From an uncultured Clostridia bacterium (lineage in GTDB: Bacteria; Bacillota; Clostridia; Oscillospirales; Ruminococcaceae), in assembly GCA_947389015.1 (NCBI GenBank), contig CANDVA010000006.1, positions 1 through 64,000 of the forward strand: a DNA stretch of 64,000 bases. The letters run 5' to 3'. A program made the translations under genes and the position numbers. The notes beneath the pieces are model-generated. The model saw nothing but the letters and a program-made list of their open reading frames with translations, made no database searches and was not told where the DNA came from. Of the stretch, positions 35,238 through 44,269 are shown in pieces; position 1 is the stretch's first letter; each line of letters begins with the position of its first letter.

Positions 35238-35483
35238 ATGACCGAATTGAACGAAACAAAGCGTTTATGCGATATTGAGGTGGGAGAAAACGCCGTTGTC
35301 GAGCGGCTTACAATACACGGTTCCATGCGGCGGCGAATGTTGGATATAGGACTGTGTGACGGTACCGTCGTCGAATGTGTCGGAAGAAGCCCGATGGGCG
35401 ACCCGAGCGCTTACCTGATACGCGGCGCGGTGATCGCTATCCGCGACTGCGACAGCCGCGGCGTTATAGTGAGGGGGATATAA
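35238..35483 (+). CDS. feoA: FeoA, ferrous iron transport accessory protein
   Basis: An 81-residue SH3-like protein that works with FeoB in Fe2+ uptake. Typical residues are LTIHGSMRRRMLDIGLCDG (about 26-44) and the last strand RGVIVRGI. GGGGTGAGG precedes the ATG. It ends directly against feoB (next base starts feoB), so the two are coupled. Confidence 0.93.
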   Translation: MTELNETKRLCDIEVGENAVVERLTIHGSMRRRMLDIGLCDGTVVECVGRSPMGDPSAYLIRGAVIAIRDCDSRGVIVRGI

Positions 35484-37619
35484 ATGGGCTTGACCGCTAA
35501 ATCAACGGGCAGCGGTGTGCTGTCCTCCGATATACGCGTCGAAAAGGGCAGTCCCGACGATAAGGTCATCGTTATCGCGGGTAATCCCAACGTTGGCAAG
35601 AGCACCGTTTTCAACGGACTTACGGGACTTCATCAGCACACGGGCAACTGGCCCGGGAAGACCGTCTCCATAGCGCAGGGAACGTGCAAAGGGCGGGAAT
35701 TCTCCTATGTATTGGTGGATGTTCCCGGAACGTATTCATTGCTGGCGCATTCCGTCGAGGAGGAAGTCGCGCGAAACTTTATCTGCTTCGGCAGTCCAGA
35801 CGCGGCTGTCGTAGTCTGCGACGCGACTTGTCTTGAACGCAGTCTTAACCTTGCCTTGCAGGTAATGGAGATATGTCCCAAAACGCTTATCTGCGTAAAT
35901 CTGCTTGACGAGGCAAAGCGAAAGAATATTCATATCGATCTCGGTAAGCTTGAAAAATGTCTCGGAGTTCCCGTTGTGGGAACGTCCGCGCATAAAAAAT
36001 CGTCGCTGAAAAAAATCACCGATAAGCTGGACGAACTGTGCGGCGGGAAGATAACGCCCGAGCCTCGACGGCTGCACTATATAAAGCCGATAGAACAAGC
36101 TGTGTCGATAGTCGAGCCCGTGCTGAAAAAGCACCTCGGAAACGTTATCTCCGCGCGCTGGCTCGCTTTGCGAATTATCGACAACGACAGCTCGCTTGCC
36201 GAGGAATCGGAGCGCTTTTTCGGTAAAAACCCGAACGATATCGCGGAGGTTTCGGAGGCAGTCGAGCGCGCGAAAAGCCTGCTCGCCGAAAACGACATTA
36301 CCTCCGACTGCCTAAAAGACAGGATAGTCTCCTGCATATTGCTCAACGCCGAGGAGGTCTGCGGCGAGTGCGAATGCTGCGAGGGCTGTCAAAATGCGTT
36401 CTCCCGCGCCGACAGGATACTCACGAGCCGCTTTCTCGGATATCCGATAATGCTGCTTATGCTGCTGATGATCTTCTGGATAACGATAGTCGGCGCGAAC
36501 TATCCGAGCGAGCTGCTCAGCACCGCGCTTTTTTGGCTCGGAGACAGGCTCGGCGAACTGATGACCTTGCTCAACGCTCCCGAATGGCTGAACGGGCTGC
36601 TCGTCGATGGAGCATACCGTGTGCTGGCGTGGGTAGTAGCGGTCATGCTGCCGCCTATGGCGATCTTCTTCCCGCTGTTTACGCTGCTCGAGGATCTCGG
36701 ATACCTGCCGCGCGTAGCTTATAATCTCGACAAGCCGTTTTGTAAATGTAAGGCTTGCGGTAAACAGTCGCTTACTATGTGTATGGGATTCGGATGCAAC
36801 GCTGCGGGTATAGTCGGCTGCCGCATAATCGACAGTCGACGCGAGCGGCTTATCGCTATGCTTACAAACGTATTCGTACCATGCAATGGGCGTTTCCCCA
36901 TGATTCTGACGATCATTTCACTGTTCTTTGTGGGCGGCGCGATAGGGTTCGCGGGAAGTCTGCTATCGGCGGCGGCGCTTACGGGGGTGATAATCCTCGG
37001 CATTGCTATGACGTTTCTGGTATCTAAGATACTATCGGCAACGATACTTCGCGGCGAGCCGTCGTCGTTCACGCTGGAGCTGCCGCCGTTCCGCAAGCCG
37101 CAGTTCGGCAAGATACTGGTTCGCTCGCTGCTAGACAGGACGATATTCGTGCTTGGAAGAGCGGCGGCGGTCGCGGCACCCGCGGGACTGGCGATCTGGC
37201 TGCTGGCGAACGTCACCATCGGCGATACTACGCTGCTGAACTGTATTACGGGCTTTCTCGACCCGTTCGGGCGGTTTATAGGAATGGACGGCGTTATTGT
37301 GACGGCTTTTCTACTTGGGCTTCCCGCGAACGAGATCGTTATACCGCTTATCGTTATGACCTATATGCAGCAGGGCAGTCTGGCGGAGATAGCCCCCGCG
37401 CAGATGCTCGAGCTGTTCACGGCAAACGGCTGGACGCCCGTTACAGCGATATGCGTGATAATTTTCACGCTTATGCACTTCCCATGCTCCACCTCGCTCC
37501 TAACTATCAAAAAAGAAGCGGGCGGCTGGAAATGGGCGGCGCTGGCGTTCGTTATACCAACGGTGTGCGGTATTATTATCTGCGCCGTTATCGCAAACGC
37601 CGCGAGGCTTTTTTGTTAA
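35484..37619 (+). CDS. feoB: Ferrous iron transporter FeoB
   Basis: A 711-residue membrane GTPase importing Fe2+ under anaerobic conditions. The N-terminal G domain has G1 GNPNVGKST (about 34-42), switch TGNWPGKTV, G3 DVPGTYS and G4 CVNLLDE (NLLD rather than NMLD). A helical guanine-dissociation-like segment carries a CGECECCEGC cysteine run (about 295-304). The membrane part has two Gate regions (for example CMGFGCNAAGIVGCRII and PCNGRFPMI; LGLPANEIV; FPCSTSLLTIKKE). An extra 20 residues precede the G domain. It is followed by a terminator at 37707. Confidence 0.97.
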   Translation: MGLTAKSTGSGVLSSDIRVEKGSPDDKVIVIAGNPNVGKSTVFNGLTGLHQHTGNWPGKTVSIAQGTCKGREFSYVLVDVPGTYSLLAHSVEEEVARNFICFGSPDAAVVVCDATCLERSLNLALQVMEICPKTLICVNLLDEAKRKNIHIDLGKLEKCLGVPVVGTSAHKKSSLKKITDKLDELCGGKITPEPRRLHYIKPIEQAVSIVEPVLKKHLGNVISARWLALRIIDNDSSLAEESERFFGKNPNDIAEVSEAVERAKSLLAENDITSDCLKDRIVSCILLNAEEVCGECECCEGCQNAFSRADRILTSRFLGYPIMLLMLLMIFWITIVGANYPSELLSTALFWLGDRLGELMTLLNAPEWLNGLLVDGAYRVLAWVVAVMLPPMAIFFPLFTLLEDLGYLPRVAYNLDKPFCKCKACGKQSLTMCMGFGCNAAGIVGCRIIDSRRERLIAMLTNVFVPCNGRFPMILTIISLFFVGGAIGFAGSLLSAAALTGVIILGIAMTFLVSKILSATILRGEPSSFTLELPPFRKPQFGKILVRSLLDRTIFVLGRAAAVAAPAGLAIWLLANVTIGDTTLLNCITGFLDPFGRFIGMDGVIVTAFLLGLPANEIVIPLIVMTYMQQGSLAEIAPAQMLELFTANGWTPVTAICVIIFTLMHFPCSTSLLTIKKEAGGWKWAALAFVIPTVCGIIICAVIANAARLFC

Positions 37620-37733
37620 ACATAGCCACGCATGAAACGCGTGGTTTGCGTCGGCGCTCCAAGCGCCTAATACCGGCTTGCGACCGAAGGTTCATTGAAA
37701 ACTCTGACCACCGCTTCAAGCGGTGGTTCTTTT
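37620..37733. mobile_element. Hairpin-rich tract resembling an IS200/IS605-type element end
   Basis: Directly after feoB lie four hairpins in 110 bases: CCACGC/GCGTGG (37626-37644), GGCGCT/AGCGCC (37653-37667), a weaker CGG/CCG stem (about 37672-37684), and a nine-base ACCACCGCT/AGCGGTGGT stem (37707-37727). Chained small palindromes of this kind mark the ends of IS200/IS605 elements or their TnpB guide RNAs. No transposase is present, so this would be a remnant or a stand-alone palindromic repeat. Resemblance is from memory, not a search. Confidence 0.4.
37707..37733 (+). terminator. Terminator of feoAB
   Basis: A nine-base stem (37707-37715 with 37719-37727), a three-base loop and a TTCTTTT tail. 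Confidence 0.75.
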
Positions 37734-37747
37734 GTGCTAAGGCTACA

Positions 37748-37782
37748 TAAAAGCACCCCGATCTCCTATGAAGATCGGGGTG
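37748..37782 (-). terminator. Terminator of the pectate lyase gene
   Basis: An 11-base stem (37754-37764 with 37772-37782) followed on the minus strand by CTTTTA. It lies 29 bases after the stop codon. Confidence 0.85.
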
Positions 37783-37810
37783 AAATGTTAATTAGCCGCC
37801 GTGTCCGTTA

Positions 37811-40800
37811 TCAATGCTTGCGCTTGATAATGCAAACTGCTGCCATACTTGCAAGCGCAATCACCATACCCGCAGCGGGAAGACTTGCGCCGGTGGACGG
37901 ATTAGGCGTCTCGGGAGACGTAGGCGTAGAGGGTGTCTCGGAGTTATTGCCGTTATCGCCCGAATTGTTGGATGAATTGAGCTTTTCGCTTGTAATGATG
38001 TACTTACTGAAGCTCGACGCTGTAAATATTACCATTCCGTTTTCAACCTTGCAGTCGATCTCGGTATAGCTGCCGTTGCTTTCAGCGTGGTATACATAGA
38101 TCGTCTTGCCAACGAGAGCCGTCGGAACGGGAATTCTTACGGTAACAGCAACCTTAGGCTGAACCTTGTTTCCGCTGCCGTCGGTAAACGAGAGGTCGAA
38201 CGTGAACGTGTTGTCACTTGTCTCTTCAAGAACGGGAGCAACGTTAAACTTGATCTCGTCAGCGTTATCAAACGCGTTAGAGGGAGCTGTTACTTCGATA
38301 TCAGTACCGTTATCCTTGAACTCAATGTTGTTGTCCGAAGGCGTGGACGGAACAGAGGGTCTTGACGGAACGGAGGGCGTCGAAGGGGTATCGGGCTTGG
38401 GAGCGGGAAGATTCTCGTCGGGAGTGATCTCCCCAACATCTCCGGAAGAGGTAGAACCACCCTCCTTATCAAGATCAGCACCGCCCGTAATGGTATCCTT
38501 TAGCTTAAGGAAGTCGCCTAGATCAAGAGTACCGTCTGCCTTGCGCTTGAGACCGCCGAACTCGGTGGACACGAAATCGCTTTCGGTAACTATTGTTATG
38601 TTTCTGATCTGGCTGTCCATATTGCTTGTGTTGTCCGCAACAGAGGACGTTCCGCAAACAACAACTCCGTCGACGGTATATTCAACTGTTTTGTGTTTTG
38701 TGTACAGTGTAAGCTCATCACCGCCGTTATTGTAAGAGGTGCAGTTTTTAACCGTAACCCCGGTGCCGGAATTGGATGTAATGCCGTTTGCATTGTTATT
38801 GAACGAAACGGAGTTTTCGAGAACGTGCTTGCCCGACATATTGCTGCCGCCGAGTTTGAAACCGTTGCCGTCGCCCTTGATCGCGCCGCTGAGGTTCTGT
38901 CCGTTATTATAAGCGATACAGTTTTTGATAGTGACAGCGCCGATCTCGCCGGTGGTGGGCTTTGCAAAGAGATCCCAGCCGTCGTCACAGTTATTGTATG
39001 CCGCGCAGCCGTCGAAAACGTTTCCGTCGCCGACTGTAAGTTTAGCCGCAAAGCCGTCCGCGTCGTTTCCGTCCGCGTCAGCGTTGTCATAAGAAGTGCA
39101 GTTGAGAATAAGGTTGTTCTGAGGCCACATCTCCTTGGGATCGCTGCTGTCTCTGAACGCGCTTATCTGAATACCCGTGTTGCCGTTGGTATATGCGTCG
39201 ATCTGATCAAGCGTGTTATTGCTTCCGCATACGCGGAAACCTGTCGCTTTGTCTGCCGATCTTGTTACGTCAAAGCCGCGGAAATACCAATAATTGCCGC
39301 CGTGACGAATACCGCCGCCCACGCCGCCGAAATCAAATACGGGACGCGATTTTGCCTCGGGATCGGCGATCATTCTGATGAGCTTGTCGGCAGTGCCGTC
39401 AACGCCGCGCTGAATGGTGACCGTCTCGGTAAGGTTGTACGTACCCTCCATAAGTACTATGTTCTGACCGGGCTGTACGACCTTTACGGCGGTATAGATA
39501 TCCAGTGGATACTCGGGACCGCCGTTGCCTGTCGGCTTGCCGTTGGGAGCGACATACAGATTATTCTGAGCGGAATAATCCGTATTGTAGTTTACGGTGA
39601 TCGTGGACGTTACCGCCGCCTCGCTTCTGAGCTTGATGTAGTCGTACTCAAATCCCTGATCCTCGGTGGAAAGGGGAGCGAACGTAACAGTTATCACGTT
39701 TTGACCGGGAACAAGCTTGATATCTTTCGTGAGAACGGTCTTGGGCTTTGTTACGGTGATCTTCTCGCTTTCCTCTATACCGTTTACGGAAACCGTTATC
39801 GTTCCCTTGACGTTCGGGGTCATAATGACGGTATAGTCCTCGGAATTCGCGACTGTCGCGGAATTGATTGGCGCAGCGGGATTTACATAAGTTATCGGCT
39901 GCTTTTCCGCGGGAGTGTCGTCTGTCGCCTTTGCCCATGTTTTAAGCTCGATATCGGAGAACTTCGCGGTCGATACTCTTCCAGCAAAGAAGCCTACGTA
40001 AAAGCTGTTCTTGTCAAGCACGCTCAGCGCGTCGGGATCGTAGAACTGCTGCTTGCGCACGAGCTTACCGTCGACAGTGTAGTAAGCGGCATAGAAGCCG
40101 GTGTTGTTTCTGCCGATCTCAAAAATAAACTCGCTGCCTTCGCTGTAATCAAAACCGTATGTGCCCGTCTCATTTTCGGGCTTTACATTACTTATCTCAA
40201 GCGGGAAAGATTGATTTTTGAAGCCGTTTCCGGTAGCGTCGGTGATACCGAATCTTCTGGAAACACCGATACCGTGCGACATTGTGTACTTGGTGCCGCT
40301 GTCGTCATAAGGTATCTCATTGTTGTCAAAATCCCAGAAATAGTGGAATTTGTAAGCTCCCGCCATAAACTGGTTGGTGTAAAACTCGTTCGTGCTGTTG
40401 GGATTAGTGGGATAAGCGTCGATTGCCAACAGACCGAAGCCCGTCTGGCTTCCGATATTCGCTTCGATCACCGTTACCTTTGCCTTTAACGAGAAATTAT
40501 CCGTCGAAGAAATTCTGGTATTATAAAATCCGAGACCATCAAATTTATTCTCATACTGGATCTTACCGCCGTTACCGGTCGCAGCTACCGTTACGGAGCC
40601 ATCATCGTTTTCGGTATACGTATTTTTGCTTGAACCCGTAGAAGTGCCGTAGTAAACGAAATCCCAGTTAATAACCGCCTCGGAGGTCGCTACTGCCGAT
40701 ACCGCTTCTGAAGCTGCGGACTCCTCAACTCCGCGTACCGCCTTTACTGTAAAGGTATAGGTCTCGCCTACCGTAAGTCCGGTTACGAGATAGACCGCAT

Positions 40801-42289
40801 TATTGTTTTCCGTAGTGATAGTCTCGTCGCCGTAGGTAATAATGTAGTGTTCCGCCTCGGAAACCTCGTTCCAGACAAGCTCGATCCTGCCGTCGCCCTT
40901 GCTTGTCGCGGTAACCGTGGGGGCAGCGAGCGGAAGCGTGAAATCAACCTCGGAGCTTGCCGCGGACTCCTTAACGTCAGCCTCACCGTCGCGGGAAAGC
41001 TTCGCCTTAAAGGTGTACTTGCCCGAGCTTGTCGGAGTGAACTCAACGGTGGGATCGGTGTTGGTCGACGATTCGGACTTAACGACCTTATTATCGGCAT
41101 CAAGCATATCTACAACGACCTCGTCGCCGCCGTCATCGTCTATTAGCGCGTTCACCTTGACCGTTATCTTGCCATCCTTGGCTTCGGCGGAAATGATAGA
41201 AGGCGCTGCAACGGTGCTCCACTCTGCACGGGGAACTTCCGCGGGGGGAACGGTCGTGACAATTATCTTACAGAAATTATTATTACCGTCGGGATTACCG
41301 ATGTAATATGTACCCTCCTCGGGAATAGTGAGAGTATCCGTATACGGATCGTTTTTCACAGACGTCTGCGCCGTTTTCGTAACAACGGTGCCGTCCTCTT
41401 TCAGAATCGAAACCTGTCGACCGTCGCCGCCGGACGCCCACCATATTTTTACGGTGGCTTCACCGCCGGTAGTGAACTTAATTGCATTCTTAGGAACGCT
41501 TAAATCGGGCTTAGCATTAAAATTCAATCTTCTGGGAGGAGTGCCGATTTCAGCAAATGTCTTGCTATTAGCGTCAACCTTTGTCGTAGCACTCATATAG
41601 AGCGAAAAGAAACTGTCTGTGCCTTTCTTAACTCTCTGACCGTCACTCCATGCTCCGGCAGAAACTGCCTCGGTAAATTCGGTGCTTATGTCAAGAACAA
41701 AATCCTTAGGTTCCGCCGAAGCGTCGGAGTCACCGCTTGCTTCTTCGGTGACTTCTACTCTATACAGATAATTGGTGCCGCCGCCCATATTATTTATATA
41801 ATATACACCCTTAGATGACAATTTGGCGGTCGTTACAGAGCCGTCTCCGCTTGCGGTGGTATTTACGGGTAATTCTTGTGTGCTGCTATCGCCGAGTGAA
41901 ATATACTTCTCACCGTTAGCAACCCAATAAATTTTTACCGTTGCCGCTCCCTTGGTTGTAAACTCTATGGAGCTATCATGGTTTTCTTTAGTGCTGCCCA
42001 TAGAAATTCTACGGGTCCACGACTTTCCGTCAATGGTTTTTGCACCCTTTGTTTCAATTTTAGAGCCATTGCGGTAATACAATGTAAAATATTTTTCCGT
42101 GCCCTTTTGCTCAGATACGCTATCGGTGTATGAACTATCTTCGGTAAAGTCGGTACCCGCGTCAAGCACATAAGTCTTTGCAGCCGCACTTGCTTTCGTA
42201 TTGCCAAACGGGCTTAACGGTATCAATGTCATCAATACAGCCAGCGCCAGAAAGACAGCGGCAAATTTGTTTATGCTTTTTGTCTTCAT
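37811..42289 (-). CDS. Secreted multidomain pectate lyase (PL9-like) with wall-sorting signal
   Basis: A 1492-residue exported protein. A signal peptide (about 1-35) ends near NTKASAAAK. Two related beta-sandwich modules (about 37-182 and 195-347) and Ig-like and Fn3-like domains (about 355-530) follow, then a beta-rich domain (about 535-800). The catalytic part (about 908-1240) is a right-handed beta-helix of the PL9 kind: LYVAPNGKPTGNGGPEYPL, VLMEGTYNL, DADGNDADGFAAKL, CDDGWDLF and GNGFKLGGSN. A Ser/Pro linker and a further beta domain precede NPSTG, a hydrophobic stretch and KRKH, a sortase-type anchor. It should cleave pectin by beta-elimination at the cell surface. GGAGG precedes the ATG; promoter and terminator suggest single-gene transcription. 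Confidence 0.9.
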   Translation of the reverse strand: MKTKSINKFAAVFLALAVLMTLIPLSPFGNTKASAAAKTYVLDAGTDFTEDSSYTDSVSEQKGTEKYFTLYYRNGSKIETKGAKTIDGKSWTRRISMGSTKENHDSSIEFTTKGAATVKIYWVANGEKYISLGDSSTQELPVNTTASGDGSVTTAKLSSKGVYYINNMGGGTNYLYRVEVTEEASGDSDASAEPKDFVLDISTEFTEAVSAGAWSDGQRVKKGTDSFFSLYMSATTKVDANSKTFAEIGTPPRRLNFNAKPDLSVPKNAIKFTTGGEATVKIWWASGGDGRQVSILKEDGTVVTKTAQTSVKNDPYTDTLTIPEEGTYYIGNPDGNNNFCKIIVTTVPPAEVPRAEWSTVAAPSIISAEAKDGKITVKVNALIDDDGGDEVVVDMLDADNKVVKSESSTNTDPTVEFTPTSSGKYTFKAKLSRDGEADVKESAASSEVDFTLPLAAPTVTATSKGDGRIELVWNEVSEAEHYIITYGDETITTENNNAVYLVTGLTVGETYTFTVKAVRGVEESAASEAVSAVATSEAVINWDFVYYGTSTGSSKNTYTENDDGSVTVAATGNGGKIQYENKFDGLGFYNTRISSTDNFSLKAKVTVIEANIGSQTGFGLLAIDAYPTNPNSTNEFYTNQFMAGAYKFHYFWDFDNNEIPYDDSGTKYTMSHGIGVSRRFGITDATGNGFKNQSFPLEISNVKPENETGTYGFDYSEGSEFIFEIGRNNTGFYAAYYTVDGKLVRKQQFYDPDALSVLDKNSFYVGFFAGRVSTAKFSDIELKTWAKATDDTPAEKQPITYVNPAAPINSATVANSEDYTVIMTPNVKGTITVSVNGIEESEKITVTKPKTVLTKDIKLVPGQNVITVTFAPLSTEDQGFEYDYIKLRSEAAVTSTITVNYNTDYSAQNNLYVAPNGKPTGNGGPEYPLDIYTAVKVVQPGQNIVLMEGTYNLTETVTIQRGVDGTADKLIRMIADPEAKSRPVFDFGGVGGGIRHGGNYWYFRGFDVTRSADKATGFRVCGSNNTLDQIDAYTNGNTGIQISAFRDSSDPKEMWPQNNLILNCTSYDNADADGNDADGFAAKLTVGDGNVFDGCAAYNNCDDGWDLFAKPTTGEIGAVTIKNCIAYNNGQNLSGAIKGDGNGFKLGGSNMSGKHVLENSVSFNNNANGITSNSGTGVTVKNCTSYNNGGDELTLYTKHKTVEYTVDGVVVCGTSSVADNTSNMDSQIRNITIVTESDFVSTEFGGLKRKADGTLDLGDFLKLKDTITGGADLDKEGGSTSSGDVGEITPDENLPAPKPDTPSTPSVPSRPSVPSTPSDNNIEFKDNGTDIEVTAPSNAFDNADEIKFNVAPVLEETSDNTFTFDLSFTDGSGNKVQPKVAVTVRIPVPTALVGKTIYVYHAESNGSYTEIDCKVENGMVIFTASSFSKYIITSEKLNSSNNSGDNGNNSETPSTPTSPETPNPSTGASLPAAGMVIALASMAAVCIIKRKH

Positions 42290-42347
42290 AAGATCCTCCT
42301 TGATAAATAATGTTACTTAAACGGGCTTAACCGCTTAAATTACTTTA

Positions 42348-42376
42348 AAGATACCATATTTAGTGACGTTTGTCAA
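42348..42376 (-). promoter_or_regulatory. Promoter of the pectate lyase gene
   Basis: On the minus strand TTGACA (42371-42376), 17 bases ending TATGG, and TATCTT (42348-42353). The leader is about 55 bases. Confidence 0.82.
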
Positions 42377-42415
42377 GATTATGCATATTGTACAATTTAA
42401 CGAACTTTAAAGAAA

Positions 42416-42475
42416 AAAAATGTGCACTTTGACGAACATCGTCGTCACGGGCAATGTCTGAAAATGCACATTTTT
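42416..42475. repeat. 11-bp inverted repeat upstream of the pectate lyase promoter
   Basis: AAAAATGTGCA (42416-42426) and its exact inverse (42465-42475) flank 38 bases that hold a small GACGA/TCGTC stem. It lies 40 bases upstream of the -35. It could be a regulator site or a cruciform. The rest of 42476-42661 shows nothing else beyond an AAAACGTTTAAC match to the LacI operator candidate (near 42533). Confidence 0.45.
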
Positions 42476-42661
42476 CCGCATTGCAAAGCGGTTGTTATTC
42501 CGTTACATAACGCATTTTATAAGCCGACCTAAAAAAACGTTTAACCGAAAAATACATAAAAACAACCGTAACGGATATCCACCGGCTGACGCAACATATT
42601 GAGGTGTATTACACAAAAATCTCTCGCTATGAAGTCGCAGCCTTTGACGCTTTGTTCCATA

Positions 42662-42697
42662 GAAAAAGCGGCGTCGGGCGAAGCCGCTCGACGCCGC
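42662..42697 (-). terminator. Terminator of the aminotransferase gene
   Basis: A nine-base GC-rich stem (42668-42676 with 42689-42697) followed on the minus strand by CTTTTTCT, 26 bases after the stop. Confidence 0.85.
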
Positions 42698-42723
42698 AAT
42701 ATATCTGTACCGTGCTAAAGTAC

Positions 42724-44004
42724 TTACTTCTCCGCAAGCAGCTTCTCAACGCTCGCCAGTCTTACGCATATGCAGAACAGCACCATAGCTTGAAGCAGCT
42801 CACCGACAGACGGATAAGTCGGCGCGATCCTGATATTGCTGTCGTTGGGATCCTTACCGTAAGGGAATGTCGCGCCCGCGCCCGTAAGCACTACGCCGCC
42901 CCCCTTCGCGAGCTCAACGATACGCTTTGCGCACCCGGGCAGCGAATCGAACGAGATAAAGTAGCCGCCCTTGGGGTTAGTCCACTTGCCTATTCCGAGC
43001 GGTCCGATCTCCTTTTCGAGATTGTACAGCACTACCTCGAACTTCGGGTATATTATCGCCGCGTGGTGGCGCATATGCTCGGTAACGCCCTCAAAGTTCT
43101 TGAAGTACTTCGCGTGGCGAAGCTGATTGAGCTTGTCAAAGCCGATAGTCTGAAACGCCATCTGCTTCTTGATAAAGTCGATATTATCCTTTGACGCGCA
43201 GATGACCGCGAGACCGCCGCCCGGGAACGATATCTTAGAGGTAGACGAGAACTCGAAGACCATATTCGGATTCCCCGCTTTCTTGCACTCCTCGATGATA
43301 TTCAACAGATGAGCATGGTCGTTGGTGAGGTGATGAACGCAGTACGCGTTATCCCAGAAGATACGGAAGTCCTTAGCCGCGGGCTTGAGATTCGCGAAAC
43401 GGCGTACCACCTCGTCGGAATATGTAATGCCCGTGGGGTTGGAGTACATCGGCACGCACCATATGCCCTTGATGCTCTCGTCCGATGCAGCCAGCCGCTC
43501 AACCTCGTCCATATCGGGACCGTCCTCCTTGTATGGCACGGTTATCATCTCGATACCAAGCGCCTCACACATTGCGAAGTGTCTGTCGTAGCCGGGGGCG
43601 GGACATAGGAACTTCACGCTGTCATACCTGCACCACGGCTTTTCACTGCCGAGCACGCCGAGCTGCATAGCGCGGATTATCGTATCATACATCATCTGGA
43701 GACTGGAATTTCCGCCGACAATGACCTCGTCCGCACCAACTCCGAGCATTTCCATAAACAGCTCCTTAGCCTCCGGGATACCGTCAAGCACGCCGTAGGA
43801 ACGGCAGTCCGCACCGCTCTTGGACTTATAGTCGCCGTCAAGGCAGTGCAGCAGCATATTGATCGACAGGTCAAGCTGCTCGGGCGCGGGAACGCCGCGC
43901 GCCATTGTCAGGTTCAGTCCCTTTTTCTTGAATTCCTCGTATTGCTCCTCAAGCAGCGCCTTTTCGGCGGTCAGCTCCTCTTTGTTCATTTCCGTATAAA
44001 GCAT
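42724..44004 (-). CDS. PLP-dependent aminotransferase (aspartate aminotransferase, Asp_aminotransf type)
   Basis: A 426-residue fold-type I aminotransferase. The PLP lysine is in SSTSKISFPGGG (about 243), the PLP-binding Asp/Tyr in WDNAYCVHHL, and the cofactor loop in VGGNSSLQMMYD. NPTGITY is the characteristic NPTG motif. The MARGVPAPEQLDLS start is typical of the clostridial aspartate aminotransferase subgroup (about 430 residues) rather than classic AspC. It would interconvert aspartate and oxaloacetate with glutamate. The ATG at 44004 follows AAAGGAAAG; a TTG two codons upstream is less likely. Single gene with its own promoter and terminator. Confidence 0.88.
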   Translation of the reverse strand: MLYTEMNKEELTAEKALLEEQYEEFKKKGLNLTMARGVPAPEQLDLSINMLLHCLDGDYKSKSGADCRSYGVLDGIPEAKELFMEMLGVGADEVIVGGNSSLQMMYDTIIRAMQLGVLGSEKPWCRYDSVKFLCPAPGYDRHFAMCEALGIEMITVPYKEDGPDMDEVERLAASDESIKGIWCVPMYSNPTGITYSDEVVRRFANLKPAAKDFRIFWDNAYCVHHLTNDHAHLLNIIEECKKAGNPNMVFEFSSTSKISFPGGGLAVICASKDNIDFIKKQMAFQTIGFDKLNQLRHAKYFKNFEGVTEHMRHHAAIIYPKFEVVLYNLEKEIGPLGIGKWTNPKGGYFISFDSLPGCAKRIVELAKGGGVVLTGAGATFPYGKDPNDSNIRIAPTYPSVGELLQAMVLFCICVRLASVEKLLAEK

Positions 44005-44069
44005 TATCAAACTTTCCTTTCCGAAAATATATTTTTATTTAGTCTAAGCTATCCTTTAACACCGTTATT

Positions 44070-44098
44070 ATTATAACATACCATAAAAATTTTTGCAA
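44070..44098 (-). promoter_or_regulatory. Promoter of the aminotransferase gene
   Basis: TTGCAA (44093-44098), 17 bases and TATAAT (44070-44075) on the minus strand; leader about 60 bases. Confidence 0.8.
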
Positions 44099-44195
44099 GT
44101 GATTTTTGAAATTCCTGCAAAAATTGTCAGAAACAGCAAAAAAACGTTAATTTCTCACGAGATTTTGCGGATTTTGGCGATATACATTGCTCAAA

Positions 44196-44246
44196 ACAAA
44201 AAGTGCTCCCGCTATGACCTGTCAATACGGACGCACGGAAACACTT
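44196..44246 (-). terminator. Terminator of the CheY-like gene
   Basis: An 11-base stem with G-U pairs (44201-44211 with 44236-44246), a 24-base loop, and TTTTTG on the minus strand. It lies 24 bases after the stop. Confidence 0.6.
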
Positions 44247-44269
44247 TATTATTGCAAATTAAACGCAGC

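Noticed and set aside
38693-40489. A 598-codon open frame on the plus strand inside the pectate lyase gene
   Set aside because: It is the antisense of a long repetitive secreted gene, has no ribosome site, and gives no recognisable domain. The minus-strand frame has a signal peptide, promoter and terminator.
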